NCBI GenBank assembly: GCA_052034005.1
Contig: JBPOJB010000045.1
Location: forward strand, 1-64,000
DNA from: JAAYDI01 sp052034005
Lineage (GTDB): Bacteria > Planctomycetota > Planctomycetia > Pirellulales > Pirellulaceae
DNA: 64,000 bases
Direction: 5' to 3'
A program made the translations under genes and the position numbers. Under the pieces are notes generated by a model that was not told the DNA's origin, made no database searches, and was given only the letters and a program-made list of their open reading frames with translations. Shown here piece by piece: positions 25,616 to 34,422 of the stretch. The number at the start of each line of letters is the position of its first letter. The first letter of the stretch is position 1.

Positions 25616-27073
25616 ATGTCACACGCCATCGAGGGCTTGCAGCCGGAACTCGTGTGGAAGTACTTCGCGGAAATCAGCAGGATCCCGCGCGGGTCCAAGA
25701 ACGAAGCGCGGATCTCCGCCTACGTGCTGCAGACGGCCCGGAACCTGGGGCTCGAGGCCCAGGCCGATGCGGCGCTGAACGTCGTCGTTCGCAAGCCGGC
25801 CTCGCCGGGCCGCGACGGGGTCCCGCGGGTCTGCCTGCAGGGCCATCTGGATATGGTCTGCGAGAAGAACAGCGACAAGGTCCACGACTTCGAGAAGGAC
25901 CCGATCGAGCTGGTGCGCAGGGACAACGTCCTGATGGCCAACGGCACGACGCTCGGCGCGGACAACGGGATCGCCGTCGCCACGAACCTGGCGATCATGG
26001 AAGACCGGTCGCTCGAGCACGGCCCGCTCGAGTTCCTGTTCACCGTGGACGAGGAGATGGGCCTCAACGGCGCGAATTCGCTGCAACCGGGTTTCGTCGA
26101 GAGCCGGATCCTCCTGAATCTCGACTCGGAAGAGGAAGGGACGCTGTATGTCGGGTGCGCGGGCGGTCGGAACACGGAGGCCAGCTGGGTCGTGGCGGTC
26201 GACGATGCGCCCGCAAGCGCCGCGCCGGCGCGGCTGATCGTGCGCGGGCTGCGCGGCGGGCACTCCGGCCTGGAGATCGACAAGGGGCGCGGCAACTCGC
26301 TGAAGATCCTCATGCGCGCACTGGTCGCCCTGGAACCGGTCCAGGTCCGCATCGCCCGCCTGGACGGGGGCAACAAGAGCAACGCGATCCCGCGCGAGGC
26401 CGAGGCCCAGGTCCTGATCCCCGCCAAGAAGCTCGCGCGCGCCCAAGCGATCATGGCCCAGTTCCAGACGATCGTCCAGGCTGAGCTGCGGAGCGTGGAA
26501 CCGGACCTGGCCGTCCTGCTCGAACCGCTCGACGACGCCCAGCGCGGCACGGTGTGGAAGCGGGCCCTGCAAACGAAGGTTCTCCGCGCGCTCTCCGCAC
26601 TGCCGCACGGCGTGGTGAAAATGAGCGCCGAGATCGCCGACCTGGTGGAGACCTCGACCAACCTCGCGATCGCCCAGTCCGAACCGCAGAAGATCACGTT
26701 GGTCACCAGCCAGCGCAGTTCGGTGGCCTCGGAACTGGACGAGATCCAACACGCCGTCGTCTCGATCTTCAAACTCGCGGGCGCCGCAGTGCGGAGCGAC
26801 CAGGGCTACCCGGGCTGGAAGCCGAACCTCGACTCGCCGATCCTGAAGACGGCCGTCGCGACCTATCAAGAGCTGTTCGGCCGGGAGCCGGAGGTGAAAG
26901 CGATCCACGCCGGGCTGGAATGCGGCATCATCGGCCAGCGCTTCCCGGGGATGGACATGTTGTCATTCGGACCGACCCTGGAAGGCGTGCATTCGCCCGA
27001 TGAGAAGATCTACATCGACACCGTGCCCAAGTTCTACAGGTTCCTCCTGGCCATCCTGAAGAACGTGCGGTGA
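25616..27073 (+). CDS. pepD: Aminoacyl-histidine dipeptidase (PepD, M20C)
   Basis: The 485-residue product aligns by motif with PepD/Xaa-His dipeptidases. It has ISRIPRGSKNEARISAYV at the start, metal-ligand segments CLQGHLDMVCEK, GTTLGADNGIAVA, FTVDEEMGLNGANSL and LNLDSEEEG, the lid domain with LRGGHSGLEIDKGRGN, and AIHAGLECGIIG at the end, as in family M20C. It would hydrolyse dipeptides such as carnosine-type Xaa-His in the cytoplasm using two zinc ions. Length is normal for the family. Following the OPT transporter and the PqqD-like gene on the same strand, it fits a peptide-use group. The start ATG 25616 aligns with the family N-terminus. Confidence 0.9.
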   Translation: MSHAIEGLQPELVWKYFAEISRIPRGSKNEARISAYVLQTARNLGLEAQADAALNVVVRKPASPGRDGVPRVCLQGHLDMVCEKNSDKVHDFEKDPIELVRRDNVLMANGTTLGADNGIAVATNLAIMEDRSLEHGPLEFLFTVDEEMGLNGANSLQPGFVESRILLNLDSEEEGTLYVGCAGGRNTEASWVVAVDDAPASAAPARLIVRGLRGGHSGLEIDKGRGNSLKILMRALVALEPVQVRIARLDGGNKSNAIPREAEAQVLIPAKKLARAQAIMAQFQTIVQAELRSVEPDLAVLLEPLDDAQRGTVWKRALQTKVLRALSALPHGVVKMSAEIADLVETSTNLAIAQSEPQKITLVTSQRSSVASELDEIQHAVVSIFKLAGAAVRSDQGYPGWKPNLDSPILKTAVATYQELFGREPEVKAIHAGLECGIIGQRFPGMDMLSFGPTLEGVHSPDEKIYIDTVPKFYRFLLAILKNVR

Positions 27074-27268
27074 CCCGTGCGGGTCCCCGACCACAGGCCG
27101 CGGAGGGCGGCCGTCGGTCGCACATCGGATCGCAGCGCCGGTCGACCGGGGATCGCGCGGCAGCCGTGGCGGGGCGCCTGCTGGTCAGGAGGCTGTGCAG
27201 GTTGTAGGATGGGCCCAGCCACGGGCAGGCTCAGTACTCATCGGGTTGTTTTGTGGAGACATGATGCG

Positions 27269-28123
27269 ATGAAGATCCAGACACCAGATCAGATCGGCGT
27301 ATGCAGTTGGTCGCTTCAAGCCACCGGGCCGCAGGACCTGGCGGACAAAGTGACGGCTCTCGGCTTGAAGAAGGTGCAGTTGGGCCTCACGCCGCATCGC
27401 GACGACCCCGGCGCGTGGGAGGGTGTCCAGGAGGTCCTCGGCGCGGCGGGCATCGCGATCGCCTCCGGCATGTTCTCCACCATCGGCGAAGACTACACCA
27501 CGCCCGAGACGATCCGCCGCACCGGCGGCATCGTGCCGGACGAGCACTGGGCGGGCAACCTGAGCATCGCGGAATCCGCCGCGACGCTCGCCCAGCAGCT
27601 GGGGATCCGGCTTGTGACCGCGCATGCCGGGTTCCTGCCCCACGATCGGAGCGACCCCAGTTTCGACAAGCTGACCGACCGGGTCGTGACGCTGGCACAG
27701 ATCTATGCCCGGATCGGCGGCTCTCTGTTGCTGGAAACCGGCCAGGAGTCGGCCGATACGCTCCTGATGTTCCTCGGCGAATTGGCCCGCCGCGGCGCGA
27801 CCAACGTGGCCGTCAACTTTGACCCGGCCAACATGATCCTCTACGATATGGACGAACCCATCGAAGCGCTGGGGAAACTGGTCACGCACGTGCGCGGCGT
27901 ACATGTCAAGGACGCGTTCCGGACCCAGGTCAAAGGCCAGTGGGGCGAGGAGGTCGTGGTCGGCACCGGCCAGGTCGATTGGACCGCGTTCGTTCGGGTC
28001 CTGGCAGCCGCCGACTACACGGGCGACTACATCTTCGAGCGCGAAGCGGGCTCGAACCGGGTCGGCGACATCACTCAGGGGATCGCCGCGCTGACCGCCG
28101 CCATGAAGAGTGTGGCGGCGTAA
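27269..28123 (+). CDS. Xylose isomerase-like TIM-barrel protein (sugar phosphate isomerase/epimerase family)
   Basis: The 284-residue product starts MKIQTPDQIGVCSWSLQATG, and has LVTAHAGFLP, LLLETGQESADTLLMFL, VAVNFDPANMILYDMDEP, VRGVHVKDAF and YIFEREAG. These are the metal-binding strands (E, D, H, E) of the AP-endonuclease-2/xylose-isomerase-like superfamily. Members isomerise or epimerise sugars or inositols; the substrate cannot be read from sequence. ATG 27269 is chosen because GGAG lies about 10 bases upstream and the longer frame (27077) is Arg-rich and unlike the family. It lies 195 bases after pepD and may have its own promoter. Confidence 0.82.
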   Translation: MKIQTPDQIGVCSWSLQATGPQDLADKVTALGLKKVQLGLTPHRDDPGAWEGVQEVLGAAGIAIASGMFSTIGEDYTTPETIRRTGGIVPDEHWAGNLSIAESAATLAQQLGIRLVTAHAGFLPHDRSDPSFDKLTDRVVTLAQIYARIGGSLLLETGQESADTLLMFLGELARRGATNVAVNFDPANMILYDMDEPIEALGKLVTHVRGVHVKDAFRTQVKGQWGEEVVVGTGQVDWTAFVRVLAAADYTGDYIFEREAGSNRVGDITQGIAALTAAMKSVAA

Positions 28124-28328
28124 GGGGCCGCCTGACGCGGACGTCGCGCTGGTGGGGTCGCGCCCTTCGATCCGATGCCGGTCTGGTTCCCCGGCAGGCT
28201 CGAGGCCCGTGGACCCCGGCCTGGCTTGGTGCAGGGGTGCGGCGGCGGTCGGCCATGGCGCGAGAGACGGTTGCCGGACTCCTGCCAGCCGGCCCGGACT
28301 GCGCGACGCGTCGCCGACCGCCTCCGAC

Positions 28329-28357
28329 TTGACCCTGTCGCACCGGCAGTGTCTTAT
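28329..28357 (+). promoter_or_regulatory. Sigma-70-type promoter for the GT4 gene; rest of 28124-28428 is featureless
   Basis: TTGACC (28329-28334, 5 of 6) and TCTTAT (28352-28357, 4 of 6) are exactly 17 bases apart. Transcription would start near 28364, about 65 bases before ATG 28429. I see no other feature in the 305-base gap. Confidence 0.45.
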
Positions 28358-28428
28358 GTGCAGGGCCACGGGCGGCCTCGAAGGGACGTTGGCAAGGAGC
28401 ATTTCTTTTCCACGACTGCGGAACAGCG

Positions 28429-29763
28429 ATGAATGATGCACAGGCGGCACTGTACCGCGGCGTGCGCCGCGTGGCATTCGTATCGACCAGGATCGCGGGC
28501 ACGGACGGCGTTTCCCTGGAGATCGGCAAGTGGGCGGACGTGCTGGAGGCGATGGGAATCCAGTGCTGCTACATCACGGGCGAATCCGATCGGCCCGCGG
28601 ATCGCACCTACCTGATCGAGGAAGCTCATTTCAACCATCCGGAGATCCTGAGCATTTCGCACCGGGCCTTCGAGGTGGAGCGGCGGACGCCGGAGCTGAG
28701 CGACGACATCGTCCGGCTGACGCGCCGCATTCGGGACAAGCTGCGGGCGGCTATCGATGCGCTGAACGTCGATGCGCTGATCGTCGAGAACGCGCTGACC
28801 ATCCCGATGAACCTGCCGCTGGGCATGGCGCTGGTCCTGGAGATCCAGGAGCACGGCCTGCCCTGCCTGGCCCACCATCACGACTTCCACTGGGAGCGCG
28901 AGCGATTCCTGGTCAACGCCGTGGACGACGTCATCCGCTACGCATTCCCGCCCGCGCTGCCCCAGATCCAGCATGTCGTGATCAACAGCCTGGCCGCGGA
29001 GGAGTTCAGTCGCCGGACCGGCCTGTCGTGCCGCATCATCCCCAACGTCATGGACTTCGCGAATCCGCCGCCGGCGCCGGACGAGTATGCGGCGCAGTTC
29101 CGGTCTGCGATCGGCTTGAACGACAACGATCTGCTGGTCCTTCAGCCCACGCGCGTGGTGCCGCGCAAGGGTATTGAACATGCCGTCGAATTGGCGCGCC
29201 GATTGGCTCCCGACCGTGCCAAGCTGGTCATCAGCCACGCGTCGGGAGACGAAGGCGACGCGTACGCGATTCGGATCCGAGAGTATGCCGAACTGCTGAA
29301 CGTCGACGTGATCTTCGCCAACCCGTGGATCTCCGATCGGCGCGGTACGGCCCCGGACGGCCGCCCGCTCTTCACCATCCATGACATCTACCCACAGGCC
29401 GACATCGTCACCTACCCCTCCACGTACGAAGGGTTCGGGAACGCGTTCCTGGAAGCCATCTACCACAAACGCCCGATCGTCTGCAACCGTTATGCGATCT
29501 ACCGCACGGACATCGAGCCGGTGGGCATCCGGCCGATCCTGTTCGATGGGTTTCCGACCGCGGAGACGGTGCGTCAAATCCGCCGGGTGCTGGAGGACGC
29601 CGCGTATCGTCGGCAGATGGTCGACGAGAACTACGAGCTGGCCCGCCGATTCTTCAGTTACCGAGTCCTGGAGGACGAACTTCGATTGATCATCCAGCGG
29701 CCGCACAACATCTATCGGATGTTGGGTCGGCCGAGGCGTCCGGGTCGTCCGCGGCAGCCGTGA
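28429..29763 (+). CDS. Family 4 glycosyltransferase
   Basis: The 444-residue product has a GT-B fold. The N-terminal domain starts VAFVSTRIAGTDGVSLEIGK, as in GT4 enzymes, and HHHDFHWERERF lies in the active-site region. The C-terminal domain has LLVLQPTRVVPRKGIEHAVE (the donor-binding Lys region) and YPSTYEGFGNAFLEAIYHKR, the E-G-F-G-xxx-E motif. It would transfer a nucleotide-activated sugar to an acceptor with retention; the sugar is unknown. Related proteins are often annotated as mannosylglycerate or sucrose-phosphate-type synthases, but I cannot decide. It converges with the FAD oxidoreductase at 29791 and has a good promoter at 28329. The C-terminus is Arg/Pro-rich. Confidence 0.85.
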   Translation: MNDAQAALYRGVRRVAFVSTRIAGTDGVSLEIGKWADVLEAMGIQCCYITGESDRPADRTYLIEEAHFNHPEILSISHRAFEVERRTPELSDDIVRLTRRIRDKLRAAIDALNVDALIVENALTIPMNLPLGMALVLEIQEHGLPCLAHHHDFHWERERFLVNAVDDVIRYAFPPALPQIQHVVINSLAAEEFSRRTGLSCRIIPNVMDFANPPPAPDEYAAQFRSAIGLNDNDLLVLQPTRVVPRKGIEHAVELARRLAPDRAKLVISHASGDEGDAYAIRIREYAELLNVDVIFANPWISDRRGTAPDGRPLFTIHDIYPQADIVTYPSTYEGFGNAFLEAIYHKRPIVCNRYAIYRTDIEPVGIRPILFDGFPTAETVRQIRRVLEDAAYRRQMVDENYELARRFFSYRVLEDELRLIIQRPHNIYRMLGRPRRPGRPRQP

Positions 29764-29790
29764 TGCGCCGCGGTGTTCGCAGGTCCGAGG

Positions 29791-32700
29791 CTACCGGCCG
29801 GTGTGCGCCGGTTGTTCCTCCAGCACGGCCTGGGCATGCCGGGCGAGGTGCCCGCGCAGGTCGCGCGCGTAGTTCTCCAGGATGCGCCGCCCGACACCGT
29901 CGTGATCGCCGCAGCGGTAGAGCGCCCGCGCCAGCAGCAGTTCACGGAGCGACTCGCGGCGCGTGGTCTCGGCGTTCGTGCCGCCCGGCACTTCGCGCTG
30001 GATCGCCGTGGCGATGTCGTGCTGGTGATGGCCGCTGATGCCGGGCTGGGCCAGCAATGCGGCCAGCGGCCGGGCGGCCGCGGGGTCGCCAATCAGCTCC
30101 AGCGCGCGGCCGACGGCCCGGTGATGCGAGAAGGCGTCGGCGGCTGAGAGCAGCGCGACTTTCTCGAGGATCGCCGGCACGGCCGCATGGCTGCGCGTGG
30201 CGCCGATACAGACGAGCAGCTCGTCGAGCTTGCTGTAGGCGACGCCGAACTGGCCCATAGCGCGGTAGTTCCAGCCTTCGTCCCACGCGGGCGTCGCGCG
30301 GAGCCGGGCGAGCATCGTGTCGAGCCCCGTGGAATCGCCCAGGACGGCCAGGAGCCGGGCGTAGACGAGCTTCGCATCGCCCTCGGCCCCGGCGAACGCG
30401 TCCTGCACGAGCGGCAAGGCCTGTGCAGGATGCGCGAGAACCACTGCGGCGCCGCGCCCTTGGGGGATCGATCGGACGGCCTCGGCAATCGCCGCGGATG
30501 GCATCGGGTAGGAGTCGCGGTGTGCGAGCACTTCGGGCGGCAGGTTGCCGACCTCCACCAGGTGTTCTTTGAGCGCCTGCAGGTCGATCCGGCGCAAGGA
30601 TGTCCGGCCCTGCGAGGCCATCGCGGCTGCCACGCCGGCGGCGTATCCGCCGTTCTGGATGTCGGGCTGCATCCGGATCAGCGGGACCGCGTCGCGATGC
30701 GCGCTGATGCCCAGACCGATGACCAGGATGCCGTCCAGCCCCCGGGGCAACAGCGCGCGGTACGGGATGTCGGCGTAGAAGCCCCGCTGCTCCGGGTGCT
30801 CGATGAACGTGTAGGGATCGATCGTGTAGCCGTGCGTGTCGAAGTTGCTCCAGGCGCGGCAGATCGTATCCGGGTAGGTCCGCTGGTTCATCTGGTCGAC
30901 CAGCGTGATGATCGCGTCGCCGACGATCCGGCGGCGCTCGCGCGTGTCGATCATGCGGCTCTGGTCGAATGCGTCCGCGTATTTGCCTTTCGCATAGACG
31001 AACGTCTGCCAGACGTCGACCATGTCGGTCTCGTCGACGATGGCGAAATCCGTGTTGTTGTAGCTTCCACCCAATTGGCGGCCGGGCAACCCGGTCCCCT
31101 GCATGCCGAACTCCGACGCGTCGGTGTACATCGTCTCGGCGCCGGCCGCCGCGGCGATGTCGCAATTGCCCGTGCCGTCGATCACGACGTCGGCCAGCAG
31201 GACACCGCGCCCGAAGGGCGTGGCGACGACGGCGCCGCAGACGCGTTGTTCATCCACCAGCGCGCCGCAGCCGATCGTGGCGAACCAGAGTTCTCCGCCG
31301 GCGTCGAGCAGTGCGCGGCGCCACCATTCCTTCTTCGGCTCGATGGGCCAGGAGGTGGCTCCGTCGAGCACCGTGGCGGTGAATCCGACACGATGCCCCC
31401 AGTAGTAGCTGGAGATCGCGCCCTCCGTGCCCGCGCCGCCCAAGCCGCAAAGAGACTCGACCACCAGCACTCTCGCGCCTCGGCGCGCGGCGGCGATACC
31501 GGCCGACGCGCCGGCCGGCCCGCCGCCGATCACCAGGATGTCATAGCGGCCCAGCACGGGTACCGCCCGGGCGTCCTGCGGCACCGTCGCCGCCGTGCCG
31601 ATCGGGCGGATGCCGCTGAGCGACTCACGCACGTCGCCGGCCGCGGCGGGGTGATCGGTGGTCGTGCCCGGCAGCCGCACGCCGGCCAGCTTATCCGTCG
31701 ACAGCGCCTCCCGCGCGGCGGCGGCGCCCAGGCGGGTGCCCAGGTCCATCAGCGCCAGCGGACGCAGTAACCGCGCGGCGTGCTCGCGCGGCAGGTCGGC
31801 ATATCCGCCCAGCACGTAGACGCGCGGCACGTTGGCCGGCTGAAACGCGCCGAGCGGCAACGGATCGACGCCCGCCCACGCGCCGGACGCGGCCGCCCGG
31901 CCGCGCACCGCCTCGGGCGGGATCTGGAACAGAGAGTCCGAACTGTACTGCTGATCGGGATCGTAAGTCAGCGTGCGGCATTGCTGGTCGAGCTTCATCC
32001 AAGCCGCGTAGCCCGGCTCGACGATCGGCAGGTCGAGCGTGTACTCGATGACTGGGTACGCCGTGCCGGAATCCGCCGGCGGCTGGCCCACAAACGGCGG
32101 CTCAATCACCCGCGCGCTCAACCCGGGGCCGGTCCGCACGGTTCCGCCGATGACGGTCCGCTGGAACTGTTGCGTTTCCCCGGCCGGGCAACCGACGAAC
32201 TCGGCGCCCGCCAGCCGGGCGACCTGCGCGCGGTCGGTGGCGTCGATAATCGCTTTGGCCACCACCGCTTGGCGCCCCGCACGGTTGGCCATCACAATGC
32301 CCGCCGGTTGACCGGCCGCGTCGCGCAGCACGTCGGTCACCAGGCAGCTGTAGAGGTACGGCACTCCCGCGGCCAGCAGCGCCTCGTCGAGCGTCTTTTT
32401 GACATGCATCGGCCGGGGCGGGGGCGGCACGGCCCCGTCCGCCCGCTCGGCGCTCAAGATCTCGAATTCACCCAGCAGCACCCGCGCGAATCGGTCCGGC
32501 TTCTTCACGGCCAGCCGGACGTAGCGTGCCGACGCATCGATATCTGCCGCGAGTACGTAGTACTCCTCGCCGGAACTGGCTTGGCCCGGGAGTTCCGCCA
32601 CGGCGCGCCACGCCTGCCCGTCGTCGCTCACGGAAACGGTCACGCTCTGGACATTGAAACCGCTGCCGGCCGTGTTCGACGCCTCGCGGCAGTACACCAC

Positions 32701-33231
32701 CACGCGCACTTGTTCCAGCTCCTCGCGCGTGCCCAGGTCCGCGGTGATCACGACGTCGCCATCGTACTGGACGCTCTGTGTGGCGGCGTTGCCCCAGCGG
32801 CCGTCGGTCAGCAGCGAAGGCGGGTCGGTGTCAGGATGCAACGCCGCACTGGCGCGATCCGCCACGTAGGTAAACGCCAGCGCGTTGTGTGTCGGGACGC
32901 TCGGAAACGGATCGCCGAGATAGATCTTCCGAGCCAGCGGGTGAACCGGAGCCTCGCCTTCCGCGAGCCCGAGCCGCAACGTGGCCGTCATGTCGTCGCC
33001 GAGATAGGGGTAGGGTGCTGCGAGGAAGACGCGCGCGCCCGATTCGGCAGCCGCCACCGCCGACGCGACTGCGCCCGTGCCGCCCCCGACGACCACCACG
33101 TCGACCTCGCAGGCGATCGGAATCTCGCGCGCCGACTCGTTGACGGCCGGGCCATCGGCTGCCCAAGCCGCGAGCCGGCATGCGGCCACGGCCAGGCACG
33201 TCATCACCACGGTAAATCGAATGGTCTTCAT
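29791..33231 (-). CDS. Secreted FAD-dependent oxidoreductase with two Rossmann regions, a discoidin-like insert and HEAT-like tail
   Basis: The 1146-residue product has a signal peptide (IRFTVVMTCLAVAACRLAAW). A first dinucleotide motif (VDVVVVGGGTGAVASAVAAA) lies near residue 45. An F5/8 type C-like insert follows (about 120-255; LLTDGRWGNAATQSVQYDGD, YVRLAVKKPDRFARVLLGEF). A second motif (YDILVIGGGPAGASAGIAAA) is near 560 with the FAD_oxidored ending GLDGILVIGLGISAHRDAVP. The last 230 residues look like HEAT-type helical repeats. Related FAD_oxidored proteins occur in planctomycete and Lentisphaerae polysaccharide loci; the reaction is unknown. ATG 33231 has GGAGGACGAAGC directly upstream, so the longer frame (33354) is rejected. 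The double Rossmann layout suggests duplication inside the gene. Confidence 0.82.
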   Translation of the reverse strand: MKTIRFTVVMTCLAVAACRLAAWAADGPAVNESAREIPIACEVDVVVVGGGTGAVASAVAAAESGARVFLAAPYPYLGDDMTATLRLGLAEGEAPVHPLARKIYLGDPFPSVPTHNALAFTYVADRASAALHPDTDPPSLLTDGRWGNAATQSVQYDGDVVITADLGTREELEQVRVVVYCREASNTAGSGFNVQSVTVSVSDDGQAWRAVAELPGQASSGEEYYVLAADIDASARYVRLAVKKPDRFARVLLGEFEILSAERADGAVPPPPRPMHVKKTLDEALLAAGVPYLYSCLVTDVLRDAAGQPAGIVMANRAGRQAVVAKAIIDATDRAQVARLAGAEFVGCPAGETQQFQRTVIGGTVRTGPGLSARVIEPPFVGQPPADSGTAYPVIEYTLDLPIVEPGYAAWMKLDQQCRTLTYDPDQQYSSDSLFQIPPEAVRGRAAASGAWAGVDPLPLGAFQPANVPRVYVLGGYADLPREHAARLLRPLALMDLGTRLGAAAAREALSTDKLAGVRLPGTTTDHPAAAGDVRESLSGIRPIGTAATVPQDARAVPVLGRYDILVIGGGPAGASAGIAAARRGARVLVVESLCGLGGAGTEGAISSYYWGHRVGFTATVLDGATSWPIEPKKEWWRRALLDAGGELWFATIGCGALVDEQRVCGAVVATPFGRGVLLADVVIDGTGNCDIAAAAGAETMYTDASEFGMQGTGLPGRQLGGSYNNTDFAIVDETDMVDVWQTFVYAKGKYADAFDQSRMIDTRERRRIVGDAIITLVDQMNQRTYPDTICRAWSNFDTHGYTIDPYTFIEHPEQRGFYADIPYRALLPRGLDGILVIGLGISAHRDAVPLIRMQPDIQNGGYAAGVAAAMASQGRTSLRRIDLQALKEHLVEVGNLPPEVLAHRDSYPMPSAAIAEAVRSIPQGRGAAVVLAHPAQALPLVQDAFAGAEGDAKLVYARLLAVLGDSTGLDTMLARLRATPAWDEGWNYRAMGQFGVAYSKLDELLVCIGATRSHAAVPAILEKVALLSAADAFSHHRAVGRALELIGDPAAARPLAALLAQPGISGHHQHDIATAIQREVPGGTNAETTRRESLRELLLARALYRCGDHDGVGRRILENYARDLRGHLARHAQAVLEEQPAHTGR

Positions 33232-33513
33232 GCTTCGTCCTCCGCAACGCGTGAAGGGCTCGGCCGGTCCACGCGCACCGAGCATCAGCTCCCAACCATG
33301 TGCGCGCATTGGCCGGCGGACTGCACGATCGGCGTCGTCGCCGCCCGGCCCCATTCTAGATGGCCGCCCGCACGTCGGCCATCAGAGACTCCCATGGCAG
33401 AAGGGCAACGCCGCAACCGGGTACGGTCAATTGGCTTCCATCGCTGACGTTGGTTCCCGTGGGACGTGACTCCAGGGGCCGCCGAGCGGATGTTGTCCCG
33501 GCCGCACCGCGAA

Positions 33514-33519
33514 TATAAT
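33514..33519 (+). promoter_or_regulatory. Perfect -10 TATAAT upstream of the CBM/GH123-like pair; rest of 33232-33660 is featureless
   Basis: TATAAT at 33514-33519 is the only consensus -10 in the 429-base divergent gap. A TTGTCC lies 15 bases upstream, a short spacer. The first gene (33661) has GGAGG as ribosome site. No other element was seen in the gap. Confidence 0.35.
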
Positions 33520-33660
33520 GGTCAGTGCCGCACGCGGCCGCCACCGGGCGACTCCAACCATCTGCAACGCGGGCGTTGACCGCGCGGCGGGGCGGCGGTT
33601 CGAGTTGCGGGTGCCGCGTCGCCGGCAACGGGTCTTCCAACAGCGGAGGGAGGTGTCGTC

Positions 33661-34404
33661 ATGACGGGTTGGGTCCGCATCGGGTGCGCAGCGCTGTGTG
33701 TGGTGTCGGTCGGTCTGATCGGCTTTGCGGCGGAGAGCAAGGAGGAGATCGTCCGGCGTCTCTGGCCCCGGGCGCGCATCGAGGCGGCGTTGCAGACGTT
33801 GGACCAGCAGCAGGCGGCCGGACTGATCTCGCCCGCACTGTACCAACGCAAGAAGGAAATGCTGCAGGCGCGGTTGGCGGGCACGTTCCAAGGCACCCTG
33901 CTCTCGACAACCAATCCGCCGCTGAACTTCATCCAGAATGGCGGCTTCGAGGAATTCAATCCGAACAGCCGGCGGAACATGTCGCGCTGGGCCTGGTGGA
34001 GCGGCTGGGCGTGGCCCGAGAACGCCGAGTATGTCAACGACAAAGAGGAGCGTCCCGAGTTCGTGCATTCGGGAAAGCTGTCGGCGCGGTTCAAGTGCGT
34101 GGGCCAGCCCGCGCGCACGGGGATCTGCACGCCGGCGATCCCGATCGTCCCGGGCGCCACGGGGTATGAGCTGACGTTCTGGGCCAAGGGTGAAGGCGAG
34201 AATATGCTCCATGTCGCGTACGAGTCCGGGGCGACCGGCCAGTTCATGGAGAAGATCGGGCCGGACTGGCGGGAGATCACGGTGATCGGGCAGGCGGAGG
34301 AGAACGCCCGGGACTTCGTGATCTGGATCTACGTGCGGGGCGGTGGCACTATCTGGATCGATGATGCGCGGCTCGTGCCGCTGGGCGTGCAACTGGAAGA
34401 CTGA
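33661..34404 (+). CDS. Exported CBM-like carbohydrate-binding protein
   Basis: The 247-residue product has a signal peptide (CAALCVVSVGLIGFAAE), a helical stretch (EEIVRRLWPRARIEAALQTL, then QQQAAGLISPALYQRKKEML), and a beta-sandwich domain starting INGGFEE-like (FIQNGGFEEFNP) and ending GGTIWIDDARLVPLG. This is the frame of CBM4/9-type carbohydrate-binding modules, with aromatic residues (RWAWWSGWAWPENAEYV) available for sugar stacking. The N-terminal helical part has no match I know. It lies 12 bases before the GH123-like gene on the same strand, so the two are likely co-translated parts of one secreted polysaccharide system. Confidence 0.7.
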   Translation: MTGWVRIGCAALCVVSVGLIGFAAESKEEIVRRLWPRARIEAALQTLDQQQAAGLISPALYQRKKEMLQARLAGTFQGTLLSTTNPPLNFIQNGGFEEFNPNSRRNMSRWAWWSGWAWPENAEYVNDKEERPEFVHSGKLSARFKCVGQPARTGICTPAIPIVPGATGYELTFWAKGEGENMLHVAYESGATGQFMEKIGPDWREITVIGQAEENARDFVIWIYVRGGGTIWIDDARLVPLGVQLED

Positions 34405-34422
34405 CGTCGGGAGAAGATGGCG

